Shown: piece after piece, positions 43,774-52,889 of the stretch | Numbering within the stretch: position 1 is the stretch's first letter | Layout: the number at the start of each line of letters is the position of its first letter | Assembly: GCA_019685555.1 (NCBI GenBank) | Contig: JABFQN010000003.1 | Coordinates: 48,080-112,079, forward strand | Length of the DNA stretch: 64,000 nucleotides | DNA from: Candidatus Bathyarchaeota archaeon A05DMB-3 | GTDB taxonomy: Archaea > Thermoproteota > Bathyarchaeia > Bathyarchaeales > Bathycorpusculaceae | Reading direction: 5' to 3' | Position numbers and translations under genes: made by a program | The notes under the pieces: generated by a model | Told to the model about the DNA's origin: nothing | What the model saw: the letters and a program-made list of their open reading frames with translations, nothing else | The model's database searches: none

Positions 43774-44895
43774 ATGCGTATGGGCTTTATTGTCAATCCG
43801 ATTGCTGGCATGGGCGGTAAAGTTGGGCTTAAAGGGACAGACAGCGTTTTAAGCGAAGCCATTGCAAGGGGCGCTACGCCCGTATCTCCGCAAAGAGCCG
43901 CCGATTTTCTTAAAGAACTAAAAAGCGCCATGAAAGATAATTCCCTCGAAATTTTGTCTTGTCCAGGGATTATGGGAGAAGAAGAAGCCAAAAGCGCAAA
44001 CATGGCGGTTCAAGTTTTACCTATAAAAATTGGAAGGGAAACAACAGCGGAAGACACGAAGAGAGCTGTTAAGCTTTTGGCTGAGGCGAAAGTGGACTTA
44101 ATAGTTTTTGTTGGGGGAGATGGCACAGCTAAAGACATTTTAGATGCTTTAAAAGCGAGGGGTGTTGAACTGCCTGTTTTGGGAATACCTTCAGGCGTGA
44201 AAATGTATGGTGGGGTTTTCGCCGTTAATCCTTCAGATGCTGTTGAGGTGGTTTTGGCTTTTGCCAGAAAAGAGGCTGAAATAAGGGAATGTGAAGTTAT
44301 GGATGCCGACGAAGCTGCAATTCGAAGCGACACCTTCGCTGTGAAACTTTATGGCTTTATGAAGTGTCCCTTCCTCCCAATGCGAATCCAAGGCAGCAAA
44401 CAAGTAAGCCCCGAAACGGTAGATGAGGAAGAGAATCAAATAGCCATAGCTAAATCCATAATTGAGGAGATGCAGCCTAACGCCACCTACATACTTGGAC
44501 CCGGAACAACTGTGAAATGCATAGCGGAACTCCTTAGCGTTCCAAAAACAGTGCTAGGCGTAGACATATACAAAAACGGCAAAGTAATCCTTGATGTTGA
44601 CGAGAAGAAAATTTTAGAGGACGTGGAAGACTGGCAGAACACTTGGATAATTCTCTCGCCTATAGGGCGACAAGGAATACTTCTTGGAAGAGGAAACCAG
44701 CAAATAAGCCCGCAAATCATAAAGCGTGTCGGAAAACAGCGAATTATCGTTGCAGCTACAAAAAATAAGCTCCGCGATATTGAAGGTGGAGTTTTAAGGG
44801 TTGACACTGGAGACATGGAAACAGATAAAATGCTTAAAGGATATGTCAAAGTGGTTACAGACTATCGAGAATGGCGTCTCATGCCAGTTCAATAG
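43774..44895 (+). CDS. ATP-NAD kinase-like family protein
   Basis: A 373-residue protein of the AcoX-like ATP-NAD kinase family: MGFIVNPIAGMGGKVGLKGTD is the N-terminal phosphate loop, LIVFVGGDGTAKDILDAL the GGDG motif, GIPSGVKMYGGVFAVNPSDA a conserved loop, and YILGPGTTVKCIAELL a second nucleotide-binding segment. ATG 43774 has GAGG seven bases upstream, better than TTG 43762. The archaeal branch is poorly characterised; NAD phosphorylation is assumed from the fold. Confidence 0.78.
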   Translation: MRMGFIVNPIAGMGGKVGLKGTDSVLSEAIARGATPVSPQRAADFLKELKSAMKDNSLEILSCPGIMGEEEAKSANMAVQVLPIKIGRETTAEDTKRAVKLLAEAKVDLIVFVGGDGTAKDILDALKARGVELPVLGIPSGVKMYGGVFAVNPSDAVEVVLAFARKEAEIRECEVMDADEAAIRSDTFAVKLYGFMKCPFLPMRIQGSKQVSPETVDEEENQIAIAKSIIEEMQPNATYILGPGTTVKCIAELLSVPKTVLGVDIYKNGKVILDVDEKKILEDVEDWQNTWIILSPIGRQGILLGRGNQQISPQIIKRVGKQRIIVAATKNKLRDIEGGVLRVDTGDMETDKMLKGYVKVVTDYREWRLMPVQ

Positions 44896-44900
44896 CAGCC

Positions 44901-46139
44901 TTAAGCTCCAAACTTCTTAACTTTTCCAAGAAAATTCATTAGAATAGGCATCAAATCTTTCCCTTTTAACCTTCCTAAACCACCTTTGGCGCATGTTCTT
45001 TCGCCGAATTCTTCCACGTCGTCGCCGCGGACATAAGGTCCCATTATGGCTAATGGCACTGGGTCACCCTCATGATTTCCTGTTACGCATGAGGTTGTGT
45101 GGTCAGCTGTTAAAGTCACATAGGTTTCGCCTAAATCCGCCTTGTTAAGTATGTAGGCAAGCATTCGGTCAATTTTTTCTATAACCTCAACCTTTTGTTT
45201 GATGTTTCCATCATGGCTGGCGACGTCTGGAGCCTTTACATGCAAAAGAACGAAATCGCTTTTTTCTAATGCTTTGACAGCCGCCTTCGCCTTAGCCATA
45301 TAATTCGTTTGCGCAGTTCCAGTGGCGCCTTCAACATCCAACAAATGCATACCCGCCGTCTTGCAGACTCCGCGAATAAGCGAAGTGGCAGCCACACACG
45401 TAGCATCTACACCATAAATTTCTCCAATAGGCTTAATTTTCGGAAGGGTGCCAGCTCCCCTTAAAAGGATTATATTCGCTGGAGGCTGCCCCCGTGCAAC
45501 TCTTTCCTTGTTAACCGGGTGCTCTTTCAAAATTTCATGAAATTTTTGCGTAAGCTCGTTGAGGATTCCAGCCGTAAACTTAGCTTCCACGCTTTCATCC
45601 AACGGTTTAATTTCTAAGACTTTTTCTCCCACGGTTCCGGGGTCTGAGTCGCTTATAGCTGATGAAAGTTTTGAGCCGCGTAAAACAAGAACGGCGCGAT
45701 GCTGAACAGTGTTTGCGAATAGGAATTTGACCAGGGGAGCTGAAATCTTAATGGCTTTGAGGCTTTCAGCAAGTTTAGCTGCGTCAGCGTCGGCTATTCT
45801 ACCCGCTCTTCTATCCAAAACCATAAAGTTTTCGTCGATTGTTGCGAAATTGCACCTAAAACAGACATCACTGTCCAAAACCTTTATTCCCCATCCCAAG
45901 GCTTCAAAAGCACCTCTTCCCGAATAGACATGGAAGGCATCATAGCCCAAAAGGGCAAGCGTAGCTGTATCGCTGCCCGGAGGAACCCCAGGCGCAATAA
46001 TATCCATTATCCCGCAGACTCCGACGCTTGCTAAGTGGTTCATTGATGGTTTGCGGGCAACTTCTAAAGGGGTTTTCCAGCCCAGTTCCTTTAACGGTCT
46101 GTCAGCCATTCCGTCTCCAATTATGAGAAGGGCTTTCAA
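44901..46139 (-). CDS. apgM: 2,3-bisphosphoglycerate-independent phosphoglycerate mutase, archaeal type
   Basis: A 412-residue alkaline-phosphatase-superfamily mutase: LLIIGDGMADRPLKELGWKTPLE at the start, PPGSDTATLALLGYDAFHVYSGRGAFEA with the catalytic Ser, LHVKAPDVASHDGNIKQKVEVIEKID and LTADHTTSCVTGNHEGDPVP as metal ligands. It interconverts 3- and 2-phosphoglycerate and completes the lower glycolytic set with gap and pgk in this window. It is convergent with the NAD kinase-like gene and divergent from proS across 236 bases. Confidence 0.93.
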   Translation of the reverse strand: MKALLIIGDGMADRPLKELGWKTPLEVARKPSMNHLASVGVCGIMDIIAPGVPPGSDTATLALLGYDAFHVYSGRGAFEALGWGIKVLDSDVCFRCNFATIDENFMVLDRRAGRIADADAAKLAESLKAIKISAPLVKFLFANTVQHRAVLVLRGSKLSSAISDSDPGTVGEKVLEIKPLDESVEAKFTAGILNELTQKFHEILKEHPVNKERVARGQPPANIILLRGAGTLPKIKPIGEIYGVDATCVAATSLIRGVCKTAGMHLLDVEGATGTAQTNYMAKAKAAVKALEKSDFVLLHVKAPDVASHDGNIKQKVEVIEKIDRMLAYILNKADLGETYVTLTADHTTSCVTGNHEGDPVPLAIMGPYVRGDDVEEFGERTCAKGGLGRLKGKDLMPILMNFLGKVKKFGA

Positions 46140-46221
46140 GTCGGGTCACATCTTCAATCATATTCTTAATTGTCTTATATGGTTAAAACGCTTGCCATTC
46201 TTTTCAGCGGACGGAAGAAAC

Positions 46222-46230
46222 TTTAAATAA
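46222..46230 (+). promoter_or_regulatory. proS TATA box
   Basis: TTTAAATAA is preceded by the purine-rich GGAAGAAAC, a reasonable BRE/TATA pair. Transcription would start about 46250, giving a leader of roughly 125 bases before the proS ATG, long for an archaeon. Confidence 0.55.
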
Positions 46231-46263
46231 TATAGTTGCATTTTTAATTGCGAGTGGTTGAAA

Positions 46264-46371
46264 ATGGGCGATTCAGTTCCACCTTGCTGAATTTTTCCAA
46301 AAAATGCCCACATCTGAAGCCAACTCTACACTAGAATTATATTCAGCCAACAGCCAAAACAGGGAGTGGAA
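46264..46371 (+). promoter_or_regulatory. proS leader with short ORF (MGDSVPPC) and alternative pairings
   Basis: ATG 46264 to TGA 46290 encodes MGDSVPPC, ending Pro-Pro-Cys. ATTCAG (46271-46276) can pair with CTGAAT (46287-46292), a 10-base loop. The same segment as GCTGAAT (46286-46292) can instead pair with ATTCAGC (46341-46347). The Pro codons (TTCCAC, 46277-46282) are complementary to GTGGAA (46366-46371) at the proS ribosome-binding site. The pairings are exact in the sequence; a ribosome-stalling switch sensing prolyl- or cysteinyl-tRNA is hypothesis. Confidence 0.4.
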
Positions 46372-46375
46372 ATAA

Positions 46376-47818
46376 ATGTCAGACTTGGGAATCACTGTTA
46401 AAAAATCTGAAGACTTTTCAGAATGGTACACACAAGTAATCCTAAAATCTGGAATAGCTGACTACGCTCCAATAAAAGGCTGCATGATTTTCAAGGAGCT
46501 CTCATACGCAGTATGGGAGAAAATCCAAGAAATCTTCAATGAAAAAATAAAAAGGACAGGACATAAAAACGTGTACTTTCCCCTATTCATACCCGAAGGC
46601 TTCCTCAAAAAAGAGGCGGAACACTTTGCTGGATTTGTGCCGGAAGTCGCATGGGTCACTATGGGCGGGGACACACTGCTGGAAGAAAAGCTCGCCATAA
46701 GACCAACGTCTGAAACAATAATTTATGCAACATACGCCAAGTGGATAAGAAGTTGGAGAGACCTCCCAATAAAACTGAACCAGTGGTGCAATGTCGTAAG
46801 ATGGGACACAAAGGGAACAAAACTTTTCCTTCGAACAAGGGAATTCCTGTGGCAAGAAGGCCACACAGCCCACGCAACAAAAGAAGAAGCTGAAAAAGAA
46901 GTCATGGATATCCTAAACGAATACCGCGATTTAATGGAAAACTATTTGGCTATCCCAGTGCTTGTTGGAAGAAAGTCGGAAAGCGAAAAATTTCCAGGAG
47001 CTCTTTACACCACAGCACTGGAGGCAATGATGCCGGATGGGAAAGCCCTCCAAATGGGAACCTCACATAATCTAGGACAAAACTTCTCCAAAGTTTTCGA
47101 CATCAAATTCATAGGCGAAGACGAAAAGGAGCACCATGTTTGGCAAACGTCTTGGGGTTTCTCCACTCGCATCTTAGGCGCCTTAGTCATGGTGCACGGT
47201 GACGATAAGGGTCTTGTTCTGCCGCCAAAAATAGCTCCGATACAAGCGGTTATAATTCCCATACCCTACAAAAACGCGGACATAAGCACAATACTTGCAA
47301 AGGCAAGGGAAATCTATGAAAAACTCCAGAAGGCTGGAATCCTAACAGTTCTTGACGATAGGAAAGAGTACACGCCTGGATGGAAGTTCAACGACTGGGA
47401 GCTTAAAGGCGTGCCCATCAGAATTGAAATCGGTCCGAGGGATGTGAAACATGGACAAATAACCCTTGCAAGAAGGGACACCTCTGAAAAAATTACAGTT
47501 AAGGAAGAGAAAGCAGTAGATGCTGTTATGGGGCTTCTAGAAGATATACAGCGCAACCTATTCAACAAAGCCAAAAAATTCCTAGAGGAGAAAATCACGG
47601 CGGTAAAGAGTTATGATGAATTTAAAGAAGTGTTGAAAACGAAAGGGGGTTTCATAAGGGCTTCATGGTGCGGTAGCGGAAAGTGCGAGGAGAAAATCAA
47701 GGATGAGACTGGAGCAACTATTAGGCTGATTCCTTTTGAAAAAGAGGAGGTTTCCTCTAACTGTATTTACTGCGGCGGCGAAGCGAAGGAAGTGGCTTAT
47801 TTCGCCAAGTCCTACTAA
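46376..47818 (+). CDS. proS: Prolyl-tRNA synthetase, archaeal type
   Basis: A 480-residue class II synthetase. Motif 1 area GCMIFKELSYAVWEKIQEIF, motif 2 with RPTSETIIYATYAKWIRSWRDLP and LFLRTREFLWQEGHTAH, motif 3 GFSTRILGALVMVHGDDKGLVLPP, the anticodon domain near 290-400, and a C-terminal zinc-binding-like domain (ASWCGSGKCEEKI...CIYCGGEA) are all present. It lacks the bacterial editing insertion. Some archaeal ProRS enzymes also activate cysteine, of interest given the leader ORF. GGGAGTGG lies 7-14 bases before the ATG. Confidence 0.95.
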   Translation: MSDLGITVKKSEDFSEWYTQVILKSGIADYAPIKGCMIFKELSYAVWEKIQEIFNEKIKRTGHKNVYFPLFIPEGFLKKEAEHFAGFVPEVAWVTMGGDTLLEEKLAIRPTSETIIYATYAKWIRSWRDLPIKLNQWCNVVRWDTKGTKLFLRTREFLWQEGHTAHATKEEAEKEVMDILNEYRDLMENYLAIPVLVGRKSESEKFPGALYTTALEAMMPDGKALQMGTSHNLGQNFSKVFDIKFIGEDEKEHHVWQTSWGFSTRILGALVMVHGDDKGLVLPPKIAPIQAVIIPIPYKNADISTILAKAREIYEKLQKAGILTVLDDRKEYTPGWKFNDWELKGVPIRIEIGPRDVKHGQITLARRDTSEKITVKEEKAVDAVMGLLEDIQRNLFNKAKKFLEEKITAVKSYDEFKEVLKTKGGFIRASWCGSGKCEEKIKDETGATIRLIPFEKEEVSSNCIYCGGEAKEVAYFAKSY

Positions 47819-47827
47819 CGCAATACT

Positions 47828-49660
47828 TTACTCCCAAAGTCTAACGCTTTTTTTAAGTTGCTTGGCAACATCCTTTAAACCCAGCTTCTCAAGCGTAGTC
47901 TTCGTTGGTATTCCCCTTCCATCCCACCCTCTTTTCTTATAATACATGTTCAGCATAACCTCATACTTTGTTTTGTCAAGCTTTGCGCCCTTTAATGCTC
48001 CTTTTGTCAGCGGCTGCTCAAACCACCTTGCCGGCGGGTAGTCCAAATCTCTGCTCCAGTTTTTGCCGTATTCTCGCACCCAAAAAGCGCGAATTAAAGC
48101 ATACACTCTGTCGGCAATGCGGTTTAACTCGTCCCAGCTTGTCTCCAAACCCGTGGCGGCATGCAGAAACTTTGGATACCATTCCAACTCGAAGCCAAGC
48201 TCAATCCATGGAAGCCTACAAACAGTTGCACACTCGAAAAAGCCTCCGCGGATGCGTTGAAACTCGATGATTTTGTCAACTTTCTCCTCGCTGTACCGCT
48301 CCCTTCCAGTTTTAACTTCCCAAGATATCACCCAAGCGTCTTTATGGTGGGCTCCTATGGGACTTGTGCCATAAGCCAGAGCCATTGCTGGTGCAGCGTG
48401 GCAGTCGTAAGCCGAAATCTCCAGTCCTTTCACATGCATAGCCCAACTGTTTGAGCCACTTCCAAACTTTTCCGCTGCGAAGTGCGTGCCTTCCGAAAGA
48501 ATTTCGCCTAACCCCTTCCTATAAGCGATGTCTTTGATTAGGGCTTTAGCCGCTTTATAGCCTCCCCATGGAATTTTTTCGTTTATAAGCTTCTTTTCTG
48601 AGGCTTCCATTGCAAAGCCTATCACGTTGCCCAGTGAAATGGTGTCTAAACCAAATTCGTCGGCAACTCTGTTAAGGGCCGCCACCTTTTTCAAGTCGCC
48701 AACTCCGATATTTGAACCCAGCATTGCAACGTTTTCATAGTCAAGCTCAGACTCTTTTCTGTCAGCATCGTTCACGACATTGCCGCAAGTCATGTTGCAG
48801 TTGGGGCACCCCCTCTGTGAAGACTTTATCTTCTCCATAGAAAACCCACCTATAGCCTCCGCGTCTTCAAAAACTCCCTCGTTGAAATTATGCGTTGGTA
48901 AAACACTGTTTTCTTGGCTCCACTCAATGGTCATCATTGTGCCTTGGCGTTTCCAGAAAGTGTAATTTGGTTTTGTCAGAATCTCCCTGTAGGTTTCAGC
49001 GCCCAATTCCTTCAAATCCTTCGAGTAAGCCGCGGGTAAATCGCCAGAACCAATAATCACCACTGCTTTCAAGTTTTTGGAGCCCATAACCGCTCCCATT
49101 CCAGGTCTTCCGCCGCCTCTCCCCTTCTGACAAACAATATTTGCGAATTTCACAAGGTTTTCTCCAGCTGGCCCAATTTCGAGGATTCCAGCGGTGGGTC
49201 CATAAATACTTCTCAAGTTGTCTTCAGTTTCAAAGGTGTTTAAACCCCACAGTTCCTTAGCGTCGAGAAACTCTGTTGCCCCATCTTGAATGAGGAGAAC
49301 CGTAGGGGCTTCAGCTTTCCCTTCGATGATTATTGCGTCATATCCAGCTTTGCGCATTTGAACAGCGACATGAGATCCAATGTTCCCGTCGCCATAACCG
49401 CCAGTTAACGGGCTTTTGGCTGCAACAACAAGTTTTCCACTGCTTGGCAGGGCAAATCCAGTTAAAGGACCAGCAGCAAACACAAGCCTATTTTCCGGAG
49501 ACAAGGGGTCGACGCCAGGTTTAAGCTCATCCCATAAGATTTTAGCTGCAAAGCCTCTGCCTCCGAGAAAGCTCTTAGCCATTTCAGCACTATACTCTCT
49601 AACAGCAGCCTTCTGCTTAGTGAGGTTCACTCTCAAGAATCTGCCATTCCAACCATACAT
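47828..49660 (-). CDS. aor: Tungsten-dependent aldehyde:ferredoxin oxidoreductase family (copy 2)
   Basis: A 610-residue AOR: GWNGRFLRVNLTKQKAAVREYSAEM, FLGGRGFAAKILWDEL, GPLTGFALPSSGKLVVAAKSPLTGGYGDGNIG. The cluster motif is complete here (RGCPNCNMTCGN near 293, C-x2-C-x3-C) with the distal Cys in ECATVCRLPW near 495. The pterin-contact area includes DEFGLDTISLGNVIG. It has no neighbouring ferredoxin, so soluble ferredoxin is the probable acceptor, unlike copy 1. The two copies are clearly different subfamilies and are unlikely to share a substrate. Confidence 0.9.
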   Translation of the reverse strand: MYGWNGRFLRVNLTKQKAAVREYSAEMAKSFLGGRGFAAKILWDELKPGVDPLSPENRLVFAAGPLTGFALPSSGKLVVAAKSPLTGGYGDGNIGSHVAVQMRKAGYDAIIIEGKAEAPTVLLIQDGATEFLDAKELWGLNTFETEDNLRSIYGPTAGILEIGPAGENLVKFANIVCQKGRGGGRPGMGAVMGSKNLKAVVIIGSGDLPAAYSKDLKELGAETYREILTKPNYTFWKRQGTMMTIEWSQENSVLPTHNFNEGVFEDAEAIGGFSMEKIKSSQRGCPNCNMTCGNVVNDADRKESELDYENVAMLGSNIGVGDLKKVAALNRVADEFGLDTISLGNVIGFAMEASEKKLINEKIPWGGYKAAKALIKDIAYRKGLGEILSEGTHFAAEKFGSGSNSWAMHVKGLEISAYDCHAAPAMALAYGTSPIGAHHKDAWVISWEVKTGRERYSEEKVDKIIEFQRIRGGFFECATVCRLPWIELGFELEWYPKFLHAATGLETSWDELNRIADRVYALIRAFWVREYGKNWSRDLDYPPARWFEQPLTKGALKGAKLDKTKYEVMLNMYYKKRGWDGRGIPTKTTLEKLGLKDVAKQLKKSVRLWE

Positions 49661-49730
49661 AACACATCATCTTTAGCAATAAACTGCATATCATACTTTA
49701 TGGCTAATAAAATTCACTATTAATCGGGTG

Positions 49731-51020
49731 TTATATCTGAAGTTTCTCCGGTTCCACACGTCTCCCCTTTATGCTTAAGTCGCTGACTCTGAATTTCCTA
49801 TCTCCATAAAGGAAAGCGTAATCCTCACCGTTGTATAGGGCTGCAGCTATCCTCCCTATGGCGTCTGCCTTCATAATCCCGCTTCCACTAGCTCCACCAA
49901 CAACAATCAAGTCCTTCTCCTCAAAAACCACGGGATGTCCGTCCATAGTGTTAATCTCATATAACCCTGCAAAAGAAGAATATGGACGGCAATCTTTAAA
50001 CTGGGGAAAATATTTCACAAGAACTTGATATATTCCATACTGATAGAAGTTTTTCTCCGGCTGTGGGTCTTCCTCAAGCTTGAAGGCTCTTGGAAAATCG
50101 TCAGCATAGCTAAGCCAGAAAACTTCCTCAACGGGAAAAGGTCTCACCAAAACCCTTGGTTTCGGCAAAATCGTGAAGGGCATGCAACCAACAGAATTAA
50201 AACTTTCAGTAAACAGCAACCGCCTAAGAAGAGGCTTTTCGGCTTCTACGGCGAAAACTTGCCTTTTCTTAGGTTTTATGAAACATTCAACTCCCACAGT
50301 GTCCAAAAGCTGTGGAATCCAAGCGCCAGCCGCCAAAATAGTTTTTTTCGCTTTAATTATTCCACAATCAGTTTTTACGCCAGAAACCCTTGACTCCTGC
50401 CAAAAGAAGGGTTCTCCCAGTATTCCAAGGGGCTTACAAGGCTCGGCAATAAGGTCTTCAACCTTAACGCCGTAGCGAATTTCCCCGCCGAGTTTTAAGA
50501 ATTCCTCTTCATAAAACTTGACGACGCAGTCGGCGTCTACAATTCCAGCCTTTGGGATAAAAATCCCCTTGTAAACGTCCTTTAAGCTCATAAGCTCTGC
50601 TTCCTCGTCACCAGCCAAATGCACAATTACGCCTAACCGACTGGCAAGTTCGTCAGCCTCATATTCCATGTATTTAAGGTTGTTAGCTGCTTCTAAATTC
50701 CTTAAAATTGGAGTCATCTCCCCATAATCGTCTATGCTTAGAAGCCAAAGATAACCCACCATCAGCAGCTTTAAATCTACACCTAATTCTTTCTGCACAT
50801 AACCGTAGAAATCAACAGAGGAATCGGAAAGCAGATAGTTCACGCGGGAAGAAAATAAACAGCGAAAGGCCGACATGCTTTTTGCAGTGCTTCCCTGCCC
50901 AGCAGCATTAAACTTGTCAACAACCAAAACCCGCAAGGATGGGTTTTTCTGCTTAATGTGACAAGCCGTTGACAAACCAATAACGCCAGCCCCAACTATA
51001 ACCGCATCATATTCGCTCAC
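49731..51020 (-). CDS. FAD-dependent oxidoreductase, DAO family
   Basis: A 429-residue D-amino-acid oxidase/glycine oxidase-like flavoprotein. The N-terminal dinucleotide site is AVIVGAGVIGLSTACHIKQ with VVDKFNAAGQGSTAKS; KAGIVDADCVVKFYEEEF and TILAAGAWIPQLLD are family marks, and the C-terminal FAD loop is VVGGASGSGIMKADAIGRIAA. Oxidation of an amino acid, sarcosine-like or hydroxy-acid substrate is expected; which one is unknown. It lies 70 bases upstream of AOR copy 2 on the same strand. Confidence 0.78.
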   Translation of the reverse strand: MSEYDAVIVGAGVIGLSTACHIKQKNPSLRVLVVDKFNAAGQGSTAKSMSAFRCLFSSRVNYLLSDSSVDFYGYVQKELGVDLKLLMVGYLWLLSIDDYGEMTPILRNLEAANNLKYMEYEADELASRLGVIVHLAGDEEAELMSLKDVYKGIFIPKAGIVDADCVVKFYEEEFLKLGGEIRYGVKVEDLIAEPCKPLGILGEPFFWQESRVSGVKTDCGIIKAKKTILAAGAWIPQLLDTVGVECFIKPKKRQVFAVEAEKPLLRRLLFTESFNSVGCMPFTILPKPRVLVRPFPVEEVFWLSYADDFPRAFKLEEDPQPEKNFYQYGIYQVLVKYFPQFKDCRPYSSFAGLYEINTMDGHPVVFEEKDLIVVGGASGSGIMKADAIGRIAAALYNGEDYAFLYGDRKFRVSDLSIKGRRVEPEKLQI

Positions 51021-51155
51021 AAATTTCCCCTCAGTTCACAGAGTTTTAAAAGCACAGCCACCATTTTAATAAAATTTACCCCCTATTAAAGAGAATATTT
51101 ATCTATTCCAAAGAACTTATGAAAATAAACCGCTCTCAGCATCCAGAGGGATATT

Positions 51156-52859
51156 ATGCGCATTAATGCAAATATCAAAGGCCTTTCAACTCTAGCAGTT
51201 ATATTAATTGTGTTAATATCCGCGATAATAGGTGGAATAATCTCATACGCCTTCACAATAGCCTACTACACAAAAATCCCCGAAGAAACCACTATTGCGA
51301 TAACAGGCGTTTATCTGGACAAAGAGAATGTTCGGTCGTTTAATGTCAGCGTTTTAAACCCATCATATTCACCTACGAGCGCAACAATCTCCAGAATTGC
51401 AGTAAGCTTGAAAGGAGAAGCGCAGCTCTACGATGTTGTAGAAACGGAACCATCCATTGGAAGCGGACTGGCGATTTCGAGGGGCGTTTCTTTAAACATA
51501 ACATGTCTGAAAATCAGAAAAGATAACACCAACATAACTTTTGGAGAGTTTGTCAGCAACTTCGCCGGCAAAACTATCCTTGTACACGTGTTTACCGAAG
51601 GATCACCAGCCGCAAACATGGAAGCAACTCTTCCCCTTGTTGAACTTGGTGTAGCTGCAGAGTTTAATTCCAGAATTTCTTTTAAGAAATTCAACATTAC
51701 CTTAACGAATAGTCCTCAATCAGAAGTCAACCTTACAATTACTAGTTTAGTTCCCGGAGTAATAACAGTCGAGGAAGTACACCCGGATTTTAGAGCAAAC
51801 CCTGTTGTGCTTCCGAGAAATGAGTCTATCTGTTTCCAATTTAATGGAAGCTGGCATGGGTACACTCAAGTCAGACTTGACATATACACGGAGCAGGGAT
51901 ATGTATTCCGCAAAGATGTCGAAATGAAACCAGTTCATGCAGCAATTCAAACTGTCAGCTTTAACGAAAACCGCACAGACCAATTTAATGTAACAATCTA
52001 CAATTTTGCGGAATCTGCAAATTCCGTAAATGTCAAGAATATCGTATGCACGTTGGAAAGTGGCACTAACCTCACATTTGACTGTGGTTCAGTTGAGATA
52101 CAGCCAAACAGAACAAGAGTATTTACATTCTCTTGGAATTGGCAGGAATACCGCGGAAAAAACGTCACAATTGTGGCTTACTTCACACAAGATTTTGAAA
52201 CTCTGGAGTATAGAGCGCTAACTCCTCCCCCAATAATAGTTAAGGTTTTGGATACTGCAAGCACCTTCAATTTAAAGGACAAGGAACACTTCAACATAAC
52301 AATTCTAAATCACGCTTCCTCTCTTGAAGTCAATATAACTAAAATCGTGGTGGAAAAGACTGGAGAAGTGTTGCAAATTGCTGACGGATTAATCAGCCCT
52401 GGAGATAATAAAACGTTCAGATGCTCCTATAATTGGGCGAGTTTTCTGAATTATTATGGCAGAAATTTGACGCTGACAATATATGCCGCCAATCAAACTT
52501 TAGGAGAGTATACCTTTGACTTTTCCTTCACTCCTCCAGTGGCGGAGCTAAACATAACAGCCATAAACTGCACTGCAGTGGGTGAAACTGGATATCTGAA
52601 TTTAACCGTTAGGAACTTGGAGTACTCCTTGTGGAATCTTACATTGTCAAAAATTGTTGTAACAATCCAAGATGTGGCCGGCTCACTAGAGTATGTCTTT
52701 CCACAAAACCATGTGATAGTGAATGTTGGCGGCGAGGCTGTTTTGCTTTGTCCGTTTGATTGGCAAAGATATTTGGGCAAGAGTATATCTGTGACTGTGG
52801 TTACTGAGGAGCTTGTGAAGACTTCAACAACCTATACAATTCCTGAAATTCCTCCATAA
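51156..52859 (+). CDS. Membrane-anchored surface protein of five tandem ~105-residue repeats
   Basis: A 567-residue protein with an N-terminal membrane helix (LSTLAVILIVLISAIIGGII) and an outside body of five tandem copies. Each has FNVTIxN or similar followed by a VNITKIVV strand, then an aromatic end such as WQEYRGKNVTIVAY, YYGRNLTLTIY and WQRYLGKSISVTVV. N-glycosylation sequons are dense. The fold is probably all-beta, Ig-like. No known family was recognised. It starts 135 bases from the divergent FAD gene and has its own promoter region. Confidence 0.65.
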   Translation: MRINANIKGLSTLAVILIVLISAIIGGIISYAFTIAYYTKIPEETTIAITGVYLDKENVRSFNVSVLNPSYSPTSATISRIAVSLKGEAQLYDVVETEPSIGSGLAISRGVSLNITCLKIRKDNTNITFGEFVSNFAGKTILVHVFTEGSPAANMEATLPLVELGVAAEFNSRISFKKFNITLTNSPQSEVNLTITSLVPGVITVEEVHPDFRANPVVLPRNESICFQFNGSWHGYTQVRLDIYTEQGYVFRKDVEMKPVHAAIQTVSFNENRTDQFNVTIYNFAESANSVNVKNIVCTLESGTNLTFDCGSVEIQPNRTRVFTFSWNWQEYRGKNVTIVAYFTQDFETLEYRALTPPPIIVKVLDTASTFNLKDKEHFNITILNHASSLEVNITKIVVEKTGEVLQIADGLISPGDNKTFRCSYNWASFLNYYGRNLTLTIYAANQTLGEYTFDFSFTPPVAELNITAINCTAVGETGYLNLTVRNLEYSLWNLTLSKIVVTIQDVAGSLEYVFPQNHVIVNVGGEAVLLCPFDWQRYLGKSISVTVVTEELVKTSTTYTIPEIPP

Positions 52860-52889
52860 GCCTTTTATCCTTTTGGCAAAAGCCTTGTC

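Noticed and set aside
46261..46375. T-box riboswitch in the proS leader
   Set aside because: No T-box consensus or specifier-loop architecture, and T-boxes are bacterial; the short-ORF model explains the pairings better.
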